Part shown: positions 1 through 13,265 of the stretch, piece by piece
How positions within the stretch are numbered: the first letter of the stretch is position 1
Layout: every line of letters begins with the position of its first letter
Assembly: GCF_011397635.1 (NCBI RefSeq)
Contig: NC_064756.1
Location: forward strand, 19,956,907-20,020,906
Source of the DNA: Epinephelus fuscoguttatus
Taxonomy: Eukaryota > Chordata > Actinopteri > Perciformes > Serranidae
Reading direction: 5' to 3'
DNA: 64,000 bases
Notes under the pieces: generated by a model
The model's database searches: none
What the model saw: the letters and a program-made list of their open reading frames with translations, nothing else
What the model was told of the DNA's origin: nothing
Translations under genes and position numbers: made by a program

Positions 1-3000
1 CAGTTTCTCACCCAGTGTTACACTGAATTGCTGAAGAAAAATCAGATTCACCAAAAGATACATAATAAACTAGCTGATAAAGGCAGCAATAGTCCAGCAG
101 CTTCCATGTTCAGCGAGGTACAATTACTGTTTTTGTCACTGGAGTCTGGCTTTGACGACAGCATCGTTACGTTCCACTTTTAATTCAGGTTCCCGTCAGA
201 AAGGGCTGTCAGTTTGGAAGTACTGAGCATACAACTGGATAAATGAGACTTGGATGGTACTGCAGAAGTTGCTGTTGTTAAATGCAGCTGCCTATGACTT
301 CAACGCAGGTATACAAGAAAAACAAAATTTCTTTACAAATTCAACATAACGGGGTGAATAATTAATATACAAACAGTCATCTGGGGAAAGCAGGTATTTT
401 TGTTTATTTTATGATTGGGCAAACTAAAAGAGAAAGATGGATGAGTTACATTCAAGGTGGTGGCCCGTCTCTGCTCTGCAGCTGTTTTCTTTCAGAGCGA
501 AGGGAAAACATGCCATGCGGCTCTGCATGTGCACATGCATTGCTGGCAAGTGTGTGTGCTGAGTTCACAGTTTTTATTCCATCTAACAGATGCTGGGCAG
601 CCCTCAAAGGAGTTTCAAAGATCCAGTTTGTCAAAAATGATGAATTCAAGGAGAATGTAATAATCTCAAAAGAAAAGCAAATTCATTATTCCAGAAGGAG
701 CACCGCAAAGCTCATTCAGGCAGACCAAATGTGACAGCATTGTGACTACAAAACCAAGCAATGCCATAAAGAGGCCCTACTTTAATATGATTATGGGCCA
801 CACAAGTGACCATGTCCAGGTCGCTGATGTGGTCAAGTATTGACCAACTGATGTCTCAGAGGACAGACCATGTACTGGGTTATATATTGATGTAATCAGG
901 TTGAGATTAGTCCTGTATATTACCTGTAATGTTAGGGTCCTGTTCCTGCAGGGGGGGGGGCAAACAAGACTGACCTCAGTCAGTAAGTGTTTCATTCATT
1001 CATTGTTGGGTTTAATTGCTTTGATCCCAAGAGTGTTGCCCATAAGAATGGATACTGTAAGTGACACCTCACAGTTACAGTGTGGGCTGGACAGCCTTCT
1101 TTTATTGGGTCAGAGCTCTACACACAAGCACCAAAGTGCTACTTGACAGTAGTTTGTAATATATCTGTTGACTCTGTCACACTGACATGAAATCATTTAC
1201 AGGAATTATGTCATTTAGTGAAATGACAATTTGCACCTAATTCAGAAAGAAGTGTAGTGTCCACCCTCTGGTTCCCCTGGTTAACACTGTTAGCTCTGTC
1301 AGCTCTGTTGCTGTTGTTAAGTGCTGATCAGTGAGTTAGCACCATTAGCTGCTAGCCACTGGCTCAGCCACCTCCTTGTCTAGAACCGTGTCCAGACAAA
1401 TCATACACTCTGAATCTTGCGTAAAGCTCCTTTACAACAATTGACTGTCATTTAAAAATTCTTATTAACCTACTGTGCTTATTTCATTATTAGGTACATA
1501 AGATCTAGCAGACATACAGACTGTATGTCTGAAACAGAAAAAATGGGCAACTTAGCCACATAACACAAGTCTTGAATGATGGAGGAAAAAACATGATGGA
1601 CAAACGACTGACAGAAAACTAAACCTTTAACTGTCTGTCTGCCAGCAGTATTCACCTTATAAATCCTGAGCTGAGGAGCAAAAGGGAAGTAATGGGAGGC
1701 CAGGAGCTGAGGTGAGCCTTGATTTATGGAGTTTTTATATGCAGAGATGAGATGGAGCAAAAGATTTATGCTCTGTTCCTTAATCATCAAGGTGCAGCTG
1801 TAGTGGTGAGGTTGATTATGCCATCCCGTTCATGTATTTGTGGCCCTCTGTGGTTTTAGCTTTGAGTGGGCTCCTTCCGTTTTCCCCTGGTCAGCGGCGT
1901 TTTGCTGCAGTCATTATATCGCTCATTAGCTCCAAGCTAATTGCCCTTCCCAGTGTGATGTATCAACCCACACTCGCCTGCATGCTTCCTTGCCCTGTCT
2001 TGCCATTTACACACACAGAGAAACATACAGACTGCTTTTTGCTTATACGCCTGTGTCTTTTTGTTTGCATTCAGGACTACTAGTGGTAGAATTCATTCTG
2101 CCTGCACTGGCAGCGTTATGCAGGTACCACTGAAAGCCTAAACAAGCTCAAAGATTAACAGATAATAAACAAATTGATGACTTACTTGTTTTCTGTTGAC
2201 TCATCAATTATTTGACCATTGAAATGAAATTCTGAAAGGAGATGCTTTGCAGCAGCCTTCTGAGAGTAATGCTCCGTCGGATTGGCTTTTAGAACAATGT
2301 GAGGAAACTAATACAATCAGCCAGGTAAACTGAAACATTAATTACTTTGCTGAGGAAACAGTCCAGCAAATCTTGGCAACAGCTGCAGAAAGCAAACTGT
2401 ATCAGCAAAGAGGGAAAAGTGGTCACAAATCAAAGCTCAGAGCTGCATACTCAGCACACCGTACGAATTGTGAGATTCACAGACATGATCTCTACAGTAC
2501 TGCTGCCATTCACAAACCTTGGCCAATTAATACAGGACTCTCATAGATGCTGAGAATCTTTAGGGACCTGGGATTGTTATTTTTTTCTGATTTGGACACA
2601 ACATTTGAAAACAGAAAGGCACTTTGAAAATGGTTATATCACCTGCCATTTCCGTGAGCCCACATGAACACACAATTAAAAATAGCAGGACAAAAAAAAA
2701 AAATCTAAAAACCTTCATGGAGATATTTTTATTTAATATCATTTGTCTGCTGGATCAAATAGCTATGTGTAACAAGAGCTACAAACTATTCCTCCATTCT
2801 GTTATAGGCAGTACAGCTGGTGGTGAAATAGCTGTGGTGATTCAAAACATTTTTCAGATGGGAAGCCCTTGGGCAAATACTACACCAAGCACCCCAAAGC
2901 GCCATCAGCACATACCAGCAAGCAGCAAAATACTCCAAACCCACTGGAATCAATTAAGCAAGAAAAGGTGTCTTCTTTCACAACAAAGTGGCGATTAATG

Positions 3001-6000
3001 GTACATGCAAAGCAAAGAAATTTACTGACCCAAAATGTTTGGGACATTTCTCACATTCTTGGTGGGCAAACCCCTGACTGAACCTCTGAACCTTATAAAC
3101 TGATCTGGATCTCTTTGGTGAGCAAGAGAGAGCAGGGCAGCACTCTATCCTGAATCCTCTGAGCTTTCCCTTCACTGATAACTTAAGCATATCAGGAAGC
3201 TGGCGGCAGAGATCAGACTTTTAAAATGGACAAGCCGGCAGACAAAAAGCAGGGATCCTGAACTTGGGGACATGAAGAGACGAACAGAGAAAAAGAGAGT
3301 AAGAATGAGATAAACTGTAGCTGGTAAACAGTTTGGTTAAAATGCTTGGGAAACCCCTTTAAAAGACGACACACCGATAAACATAGCTATACTTTTAGAT
3401 TTTTGTTAACTAAGTCTTTTTCATCACTTCACAATGCACCACACGCAATACAGTCTCGCTGTTTTACAATATATGACATTTTGTTACAAATGAGACCTTG
3501 CTGAAAGCAAAGCAAGACTGGAGAAGTGGGTTGGGTTATATTGGCCATCAGGGCTCTAGAAGTAAAAGCCCAAATTATTTTCCCCATAAATCTCTTTTGT
3601 TACTAGCCAACTGAGCATTTCAATCATTTGGATGGCCAATAAACTGTCATAATTTAATCACGCCAACTGAAAGAAAAAGGGCTGGTTTACTTGGGGTAAA
3701 AAAACATCAAAAAGGTGCAAGACTGAATACATAACTAGGGCTGTCATGATGACTTCTTTTGGTGGATGATATATTGTCCCAAAAAGAACTGCAATAAACA
3801 ATATTATGGTTATTTTACGGCGATTTTATGCACCTGACATGACAATAATGAAATAATGCAAGTACACTCATTCAAAGAGCAGTGAACTTTTGATTCTTAA
3901 GAATATCTAGACATTGGAATTGGGAAAACACCTGCTAGCCTCAAGGTTATCACTTCACCTGGTTCAGTGTCACTGTGTGTGCGTGGCAGCACCTTTTAAT
4001 ATTTAAATGTTAAAAGGTCTTGCCCAAGTGTGTGACACAGAGAGCAGATGAGAGGACAGAAGAGGCGTGACCAGAAATGACAGCAAAAAATTTTTCTTCT
4101 GTTCATTCAGCTTGAGCGCTGTGCATAGAAAACACTTGTAAGTCTAATAATGATCAGGAAAACTCTGTTTATTCTGGCATCATGTTGAAAAGTATCTTAC
4201 CATGTGTGGACACAACAATGATCATTTTTGCTGACATCAGTAAGTCAATAATTATCATAACAGGCCTATACATATGAACTTTAGAAGATAGGTCAACAAA
4301 GACGCCTGAGAACTATTGAACAAGGCATTTGCTGTTGTGGCAAATGAGCGCAGACCGCACACACACTCCATTAAATTCAAACAAATGCGTGTCAGTGTGA
4401 GCGACACCATTGCCGTGTCAAAAAAAATCCTCTGTTGGACAGGAAGTCCTTATCAGAGGGACCACTACCATTAGAGCTGTTCCAACATGAACTTTTAATG
4501 GACCTGCCCCTCCCTCCTTCTAGTTTATTCATGAACACTGACCTTTACTGCACAGAGAGATGGAAACACAGATATACATGGATGGAGAACAAGACAGAGA
4601 CGAGGCGAACTCACAGACGACAGAAATAGTAGCTACTAGTTCTAATAACTAAATAGCATCAAGTTTAAGTGAACACGTGCTGGAGTATTCAAGCTACAAT
4701 TGCTAACTTGTAGAAAAATAACTTTTGTCTTACTTGCTGAGGCTATCAGTACATTCGCCACACAGAAGCACGAGACAGTTCCTCTTCCAACTCATAGTGC
4801 TTCTAATGGCATTTGCTGGAATCTACTGTGGCACATCAAAAACGACCAATCAGAGCCGTGGAGTCACTAACAAAGCTGTCAATCGTGTCAATCACTGTTC
4901 ATGAACTACAGTGAAACTGTCAAACTAGGTAAAATGAATCAAGAATCTGTTCGTGTATTGCTTATTTCTCACCTCAAATGTTTTCAAAACATTTTAGTGT
5001 ACTGTTTAGATGTAAAACTTTCTAACAAACTTTCTAAATTTGCAGCTGAACAGTGCAAAAAACAAAAAAAAAGAAAAAACAAAAGGTTCCTAACGACAGC
5101 TTTAAAGATGCTTTCTGGCAAAATCAACGTCCTGTCTTCTGAATGGTCAGCAGCAGGTCACACCTCAGATCCTCCTACCAGCCCATATTCAACAGGCTGC
5201 TGTCCTGCTATCCACCTGTAGTTTCTGTGGTTGCCATGGTCACACAGCAAGCTGCAGCAAGTTGAAAAAATTAAACCATCATAAACTCTGAATGCAGCGG
5301 CAAGTAGCTGTTTGCATTCACGAGAGCAGCGGCCGCCCTCCCTGTCCTTGCTGCCACTGCCAACCTTGGCACGCACGCCGTCTGAAAGCACCTAAAGTAT
5401 CGCTCTTATTTACAGACGTCTCCTGCAACGACAGCTTTTCAAGCATAACGTATGGGCAAGTCTGACGGATGAGGACCTACACAAGGGTCATGACTACCAG
5501 CGAAAACTAATAAATTTAATAAAATTAATCTGAGCATGTCTCTCTTATTAGGTTCTGTTGAGAATGAATGCAGGTTGGCAGGCATTCCTCCCACCGCAGT
5601 AATTTGTAGATTAACTGGAAGGGACTTGTTTCCTTTTTTCTTGGGGAAGTGATTAGTCTTAGCTGATCAGTTTGGCGTTGCAGATACCATCACTTGCCAA
5701 TATATTACAGACTCAAGCACACACAGGCACGCACGCAGTCACTATACAACGCCTCCTACACCACTTGTGCAAATTTATATTGATCATATATTATATCACC
5801 TACTTTAAAAGCACTGTAGAGACAGAGAACTTGCATCCTTATGCTGGCTCACTTGCCATAGGGAAAAAGCCAAGGGCACAAACAGGGTTTTGTTACAAGC
5901 TGAGCTGCAAAGTGACTGTACAGACACTTCAGCGTGAATATTAAACTCAAAAACATCCAAAAGAAAGTCTTTCTTGATACAAACAGATCACTTAAGTACA

Positions 6001-8164
6001 CACCTCACTATTCATAAATGTGTCTTTTATAAAAAAAGAGAGCATCACAGACTGTGTGAGGAAGCATGACGAAGATAAAGAGCATTTTAACTCAAATCTT
6101 TCATCTTTACTGAATATCCACGCTCTGCCGTCAGTGAGACTTCAGACCATATCTCTGGCCACTAACACATTTTAGTCCTTTTCTCTTAAGGCCCTCTTTC
6201 CTGTTTTATGGCTCTAATAGGATCAATCAAGTGTAACTCAATCCTCGTCTCCAATCTCGTCCTTCCCCTCCCTTCTTTGTCAATGGTCTGGGGAAGCCCT
6301 ATAATGTGGGCTGTGGTTTAATAAGATAATTTCATTATCAGTATCCCGATCAATTTCGGCTGGATTGGCACAAGGATGGAAATTGCAAGCGGCTGCAGGA
6401 AGCCGGAGGAGCTTCAACACAATTGTCCCCAGCCAATCATGTTCTCATTTCATGTTGCTAAGATTATTTCATAATCAGTATTCACTTTGGCTATTTGGAG
6501 CCCAGTCTGAATAAAGACAGGAAGATAGGGTCTTATCTTCCTTTCCTCTCTCAAGTCAGAATACAAAGTTTACAGCAGATACATGTAACGTGATGACTGA
6601 TTTTTCAGGGCCACTCCCTTAAACTCCCTTTGGAGCATTAACAGTAAATTACTTGGGCAACGTTTCAGGCACTGCTTGTGACTTTTACTATTCACACATG
6701 CACTACATTCACGAGCATTTTCGTCTTCCGCCTTTTCCCACATGACATGGCAACGCAAGAATAAATAGGGCGTAGGACGGTCCAGCAGATGGTTGTAATG
6801 CAACACTTATACAGTAGACGCCAACCGCCATAAAACTCAAAAAAAAGAAAATAGGGCAAAGCTGGATGTATGTGAAAACGACAAAGAATCATGTAGAATT
6901 ACTACAGCATCTTCAACTGTTCCAGACAGCTGACTGTGAATTTCACCCTCTGCACAGAATGAGAGCACTTCCTTGTGTCACTTCTTCAACTTCTCACTAT
7001 GGCAACATTAGCTGCTCTGTTTCAAAAATGTTAGGCTGAAAAAAAGTGCACGCAGGCTGAAATTCAACTGTGCTGTTCTGTCTGGAGATGCAGTGACTTT
7101 AATCTGTGGTGAGTAAAAAAAAGTAAACGTTAAATTATACATGTAATCTGCTAAACTATGAGTGGGGCAAAAATTCTGCTAGCCGCTAGGTGAAGTTTTG
7201 CAGTGTAAAAGAGCTTCAACTAATAATGTATGCCATGCAAAAAAAACAATTGTTTTGTCTATGAACCTTGACAGTTATGATGGAGCTGAATTTTATACTT
7301 TTGTTAAATGATCTTGTTGTTAATCTGTGTTTTATGGCTGTTGGGAGAAGTTTGTCTTCAGAGCTTTAAGCCAGACAACCCTGACATTTCAGGTAAAAGT
7401 TTGGGGTTAAAATGAAAAGATTCGTTCCAGAAAGGGCTTTATGGCAGAAAGCAGGTTAACTCCCATGTGCTGTTTTATTTTATGGCCAAAAGCAAAAATG
7501 AACGACTGTGTTGAATGAGCACATTGTATCGTTTCTTATCGATCACAGACCCCTGAAATGATATCAAATTAAAATCATATCATAACAGATTTTGTGATAT
7601 CAGCAAGTATTGTATTTTTGTCCAAAGAATTGCTATAATATCGTATTGAGATCAAAGTAGTCATAAAAGTCTTAATAACAAGACATGGGGAACTTCTGGG
7701 TCCTGAGGACCTGCAGCATTTATTTGTGCACAAGCTGCAAACTCTCCTGTACATTCACTGCTGCTTGAGAATTTACCACTGAAACTTTCTTCCCTGCCCC
7801 ACTCACTCACTTGTCTGCTTTCACCGCATTCACTGTCTCTTTCGCTCCACCACACACTCCCTACGCACACACACAAACACTCCACTCAGCAGCAGAGTCT
7901 TGTGATTGGTTTGCTCGCTCTGTCTTTCATCAGATGGATGTAACCCTTTTCATGCTTGTCCCTGAAATGTTACAGCCTTAATTCAAGACATAGCTGTACT
8001 GGCACTTTACCTGAAATGTTTCAAAATTGGCAGTACAGATTTCCTTGAATATCAATCCCTGCTCCCGTTCGCACATGACCCCATGCAGGAAATGTCCTGA
8101 AATCCTGAACATTTCAGGGGACAACATGTGTGAAAATGACCAAGTGTAAGAATGACTCTCATTA

Positions 8165-8740
8165 GCCCCTTTTACACTGCCAGATTTTCGGCGAATGTTG
8201 GGCCGCTTTGCAGGCAAGCTGCGAGCGTTTAGACACACAGAGCCGGATTGGCGAGTTGATCCGAGGTGCCCAATTTTCCCGCTGCCTAGGGGTAAACATA
8301 TTGGCGGAAGCTTTTTGGTTTAAAAAGAACGAGGCGCACTTCCGCCACGGAAAGGCTGTTGATGACTTGTGGGAGGAGCTGTTGATGACGCCGCACGTGC
8401 AACCCACTGGCAGTGGACTAACAGGAAACAGCTGATAGCAGGAATGAGCAGCTAGTAGCAAAAAGGGAATGCAAACCTCAAAGACACTGTAAAGATGAGC
8501 AACTGGGGAGACAAGGAATTGCGCGCCCTCCTTGCCCTCGCAAACGAAGAAGCCATTAACCGTCAAATGACGGCAACGGGGAAGGATGGGCCAACTTATG
8601 AGAGAATCGCCGAAGGACTGACCAGCCGCAGCTTCCCTCTGAGTACGTCACTGTTTACGTCACACGTTGAGCTACACGTTTTGTTACTTGCTCACGCCCC
8701 CCATTGCCCCGAAAAAGGCACATTCTGTATGAACAAAAGT
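8165..8740 (+). mobile_element. PIF/Harbinger-like fragment with Myb/SANT-like reading frame
   Basis: A frame from ATG 8495 reads MSNWGDKELRALLALANEEA and continues ...KDGPTYERIAEGLTSRSF. This is the helix pattern of Myb/SANT-like DNA-binding proteins found in PIF/Harbinger transposons and derived fish genes. It stops soon after, at a possible donor (GTACGT, about 8642), so only the first part of the domain is present. The stretch begins CCCCTTTTACACTGCC and ends near TGTATGAACAAAAGT, weak candidate terminal repeats. No transposase is seen. Probably a non-autonomous remnant. Confidence 0.6.
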
Positions 8741-9209
8741 AGGCAGGCAGTTTTGTTTTTATACTGCTAATGCTGAACGAAGACTGATTAGGCTTTCCTG
8801 CAAATTTGCACAATTCCTATTTAAAAAGGGCTTATGTGACTCTTGAAAACCTCTGCCGAGCTTCACTAACAGAATGCTACTGCAACTAACCTTCATTAAT
8901 AAACTCACTTAAGGGGTCTAGCAGTGGTAGCATTCTTGTCTGATATGAGACAGAACTGTCAATTTGTTTCACTTTGTTCAGAAACAGTCAACTCAAACTC
9001 TGGAGCGGGCCGATTCAAAGGTCTGGACCCAGGCAAGTAGCATTCTGCAGCTAAGTTACTCCCTTGGTCAACCTCTTTCCTCTGAGTCCTGAACCTCAAC
9101 TCAGGGTGTCTGTAAATACAGAGTACAGATGTGACCAGTGCTCTCTTACTCCCAAATTGACTGTAAACTTGTAAATTGAACTGCTGATGACAAGAAAAAT
9201 GTTGAACTG

Positions 9210-9332
9210 ATGAATCCCAGTAACGACTGTACCAAAGCAGTGACAGACTCGCTGTGTTGGAGGTGTAGCTGTGAGGCAAATTGTGATTTGTGATATTGGG
9301 CTTTATAAATAAAATTGATTGATTGATTAATG
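9210..9332 (+). mobile_element. L2-like LINE 3' tail (or SINE sharing it)
   Basis: The text ...GATATTGGGCTTTATAAATAA, then AATTGATTGATTGATT, is the familiar 3' end of fish L2-clade LINEs and the SINEs that borrow their tail, with tandem ATTG units at the end. The 5' limit is uncertain; the element may extend back to about 8990. Confidence 0.6.
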
Positions 9333-10342
9333 TCATGACAAGATTTGTCGGGCAATAACCAACCAGGAGGAACACTGAGTGTAAATTATATGGTGACCAA
9401 ATCCCCCAAAATGAGTCCCACGTAAAACCCTTCTGACAAACTCCAGCACAAGTTGTATCCACCCATCAGCAACGGACAGCATGAAGCATCGATTGCTGCA
9501 CAGTCAGTTTTTGCTGCACAGCTTTATTGCCATGTGCTACAGATCCCTTATGTTACTGCCACATAGCATGGCAGCTGTTACAGCCACAGGGATAAAAAGA
9601 ACGAAAATGGTACTTAAGAGCAGTTTTCTAAGCCACGTTTGGGTCACCTGAAAACACTGATGCAATATCCAGCCATAAAATTAAAAACATCTTACAAGGG
9701 CCTGAACACAATTACTAGTGTTTCACAGACCTGACAAAAAAAACACAAAACATGCCATACAAGTATACACAAATGTGTGTGTATACCCACACATCCACAC
9801 ACACACACACACACCATATGTGTAGAAGGCATTACTGTGGTTGAGTCACCTCTTGTTATGCTACTTTTTTTTGGGCCAAATTTAATCCAAAGTGTAAACG
9901 ACTTCTTTGTACATATAGAGTGCACATAGAACAATGAAAAATCACATTAGTGTTCATGAAAAATCTTTAAATGTTCAAACACTGCCACGTCATTGCAGGG
10001 TTATCTTATTAATGCATTACATTTCTAAGGTATTATTGTTGTTAAGTTTAGCCCCTGTGTATGTGTCACTCTATAAACCTTTTTTCATTTCATAAATTGA
10101 GAAATAAACATTGGCATTGTCATGTCAGAGTAGGTGCAGTCTGTTCTGAAATGAATTAAGAGGTCTCTGATGAAGTGTAATTGAGGCATTATTCCTTTGA
10201 GAGGTTGAAAGAGGAAACAAACATTTAGCCGCAGAGAAAATCAATCAGACTACTTCAAATTTGCTATCTACAAATTATCTGATGGGATTCTCAAGCCGGG
10301 GCAATGTAAAAAGCTCTTCTGTGTTTTACTCGTACTTTGGTT

Positions 10343-10344
<2 letters not shown>

Positions 10345-10391
<47 letters not shown>
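10345..10391. repeat. (GT)n microsatellite
   Basis: Uninterrupted GT dinucleotide run of about 47 bp. Confidence 0.97.
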
Positions 10392-10392
<1 letters not shown>

Positions 10393-11161
10393 CCTGCTGA
10401 CATCCAATTTTATCTTCCACACAGGGTGCCTCTCACAGAAGTACACACATACAGATTTCACAAACTTTGCTACCTCATGCAGTTCTGCTGTGCTGGAGAG
10501 TCAGCCAAATGATAGTAGGACACTAATGAGGTTGCTGGCAGATCATGGTTTGACCTACTGTGTCAGTATGAAAGGTATGCCGAACTTTTTACAGCTTTGA
10601 GTTGCTTAGTTAAGTTATAGAGTAGGAGACATGTAAACCCAACCCTGCCCCTGACTATATTTTCTTCAACAGAACATTAAGTAACGCACAAAGTTTTTTT
10701 TTAATCTCCACTGGCCAGGAAAGCACTCAAATCCAATCTACATCTTCTCCGCCCTGAATTATACACCAAACTTTAGATTAATGAATGCAACATCATGAAA
10801 AAGTGGCTCTACATTGGCGAGAGGGTAAAAGCATAAAGAGATAAAGTGCCAAAGGGTGCCAGAGCTTAACAAAGCAGGCATCGGCTACAGCAGTGATTTC
10901 CGGTGTTATTTCAAATGACTGGGCTGCACCATCAAGATGAGTTATCTCATCTTGATTTCTGGGAAGTTGAGGCAATTGCCTCGCCAGGAAAGGCTGTATA
11001 GCTCTGGAGAGTGGAAGCTATGTCCCTCTTCCAACTGCTGGGACTGATATGCCAAAAACTAACTGATAAATACCCTGAAAAACCTTTGTTCTAAATGTAA
11101 CTGAAAAGTTGGATTCTCGATTACCTCACATGTATGGCAAAGAGAGGTGATGGGAACTTAC

Positions 11162-13229
11162 TTTCTCAGATGCTCGTGCTCCTTTAGAAACAGCTCTGTT
11201 CTTCTGTTGTTGACCCCAGAGCCACTCTTGTATGTCCTGAGAAGAGCATGCAGATACACTGGTTAAAACAACAGTCACTTTGACTAGTCACAAATCTATT
11301 TGTGTAATGCGACACAACGCATGAAAACAGTGAGAGAATGGCATTTTTCACAACCTCAAAAAGATCCAAATCTCGCTATCTTTGGTTTGGATCCTGACAG
11401 ACCGAGGTGACAGTTAACTGACAGTCGACAGCCTTGAGCCCGACCATCGGCTGTAGCTTTTGCAGTTTGTCTGGCACTAATGATTCTCGTCTGTTCCTAT
11501 CAGCGGCTGTAGGAATCAGTCACTCAGAGAAAGTGCTATCTGAATGGCAACCCATTTAGTTTTTCATCACCACCACCACTTTTTCTTTTCCTCATCCACA
11601 GCCAAAACACGGCAGTGTGAAAAGAGTTTGCTAGTTGCAAAATGAGATTAGTCTCTGTCTGCACAAGCTCTTTGAAGTCACTCATTCCACTCAACATTGG
11701 GGACCTATCAGCACGGTACAAGACGTTGCTCACCTCAATGGTGTGGCGGAGCTTTGCTGGTTTGCACAAACACCAAACACACGTGACCTACAGCTCTTTA
11801 TCTAACTAGCTCACAGGGGCTACCTATTCTATCACAATCCATTGCAATATTTACTCTGATCCACTGACAAAAAACACGAGCAGGACAGCTGTGTAGCAGT
11901 TGGCGCCAATACCACTGCATTTACGGCTTTACAGTAAAAGCTGTCTTGTGGTTCACCAATGGAAAGCTTTTAATGTGAAGCAAGCAGCAGCAGGAAATAT
12001 TTGGTTAGCATTAACAGTGACTTAACACAACATATACAGCACCAGTAGAGCTGATCAGAGATGGTTGGCTGAATGCGGGGACGGGGTGGCACAGTAGGAG
12101 TGGAACCAAAACCTTACATTACACAGGAGCTCCTACCAAACTAAAGGTTGGAGGGGCAGAGATGGTCATCCTGTTACAAAGCTGGGCCATATATAGTGAG
12201 CCATCCTGGTTCTCCACTGCTATAGCAGCAATGAAAATGTGACAGCTCTGCGTGCCACAACACAGCTTAGAACACCATACTCGGCAGAGGGAGAGGGCCA
12301 GAGGAGCTGCTTGGCCTGACCTCCTCCTCGACAATGGGTCAGCGTTAGTGGAAGTCTAGAACTGTGTACAATTCTTATTATTATCTATGTAAGACTCCAC
12401 TGATTCCATGCACATGCTGATAGCACCAGGCAACCTCAGGTTAATAAAGGAGCAGAAATGAAGTGGAGTCCATTACTAGGCTATCTGGTAGCAAAGCAGT
12501 CAAAGTTAATGGATGGGTTGTTGTAACTAATCACAAAGCAAACACGTCACACCCATTTTCCTTTGCCTGATGCAACTCCAGCTATCAGCATCCCTGAGCA
12601 ACTGACACCCAGCCCCACCCTCCCATTGGGCGACAACAAGATAAAGAGCAGGGGAGGAGGGGGAACTGTGAAACAGAAGAGTACGCACACACACATATAT
12701 ATATACACACCATAAACATCCTACCCCACCCAGCCCGCTATGAGCAGCCCGAGAACAAATGTGCCTACTTCATCCCCAGTGCGCCATCCAATGCCGCTGA
12801 ATGGAAGTACTATATTCAGTGCACACACAACACGCTCCACAGTGGCTGAGCCCAATCTGGCCACCCCACCAGCGGAGCCGATGCCTTTGTGGGGCTAGAA
12901 TTGCCTGTGCTGACGGCCAGCTTCATCACTCCAGCAAGGCTTTTTAAAAGGGCACAGGTGTAAATCACAAGCGAGCTGTCATTGTTGTTGCTGACATTTA
13001 GAATCGAGGCAGGAGACAAGGAAGCGTTCTGAGGTCTGAGCTCAGCTATGCTCCATTCTATAGTTATGAATGGTGCAGCTGTGTGTGTGTGTGCGTGCAT
13101 GAGAATGTTTTGCTGACAAAGCCTGCAAGCACACTCAGAGATATTGACACATTTTCGACAAAATGTCATATTGTTCATGTGGTTGCTTAAATGAGTCAGT
13201 GTGCACTATTTCTTTTAATCAGTGTGGTT

Positions 13230-13265
<36 letters not shown>

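Larger units (their letters stand above)
1..11161. other. Gene-poor stretch left of GOSR1 exon 6 (probable intron)
   Basis: I see no coding exon here. Because GOSR1 is incomplete, this is best read as a long GOSR1 intron. Contents: a Harbinger-like fragment (8165-8740), an L2-like tail (9210-9332), a repeat resembling fish DNA elements near 3738-3880, microsatellites, and a repeat-free segment at 6290-6480 that looks like a conserved non-coding element. The many short open frames have no recognisable protein content. Confidence 0.55.

Noticed and set aside
8959-9462. 167-codon minus frame
   Set aside because: It is the antisense of a retroelement tail, with no protein family resemblance.
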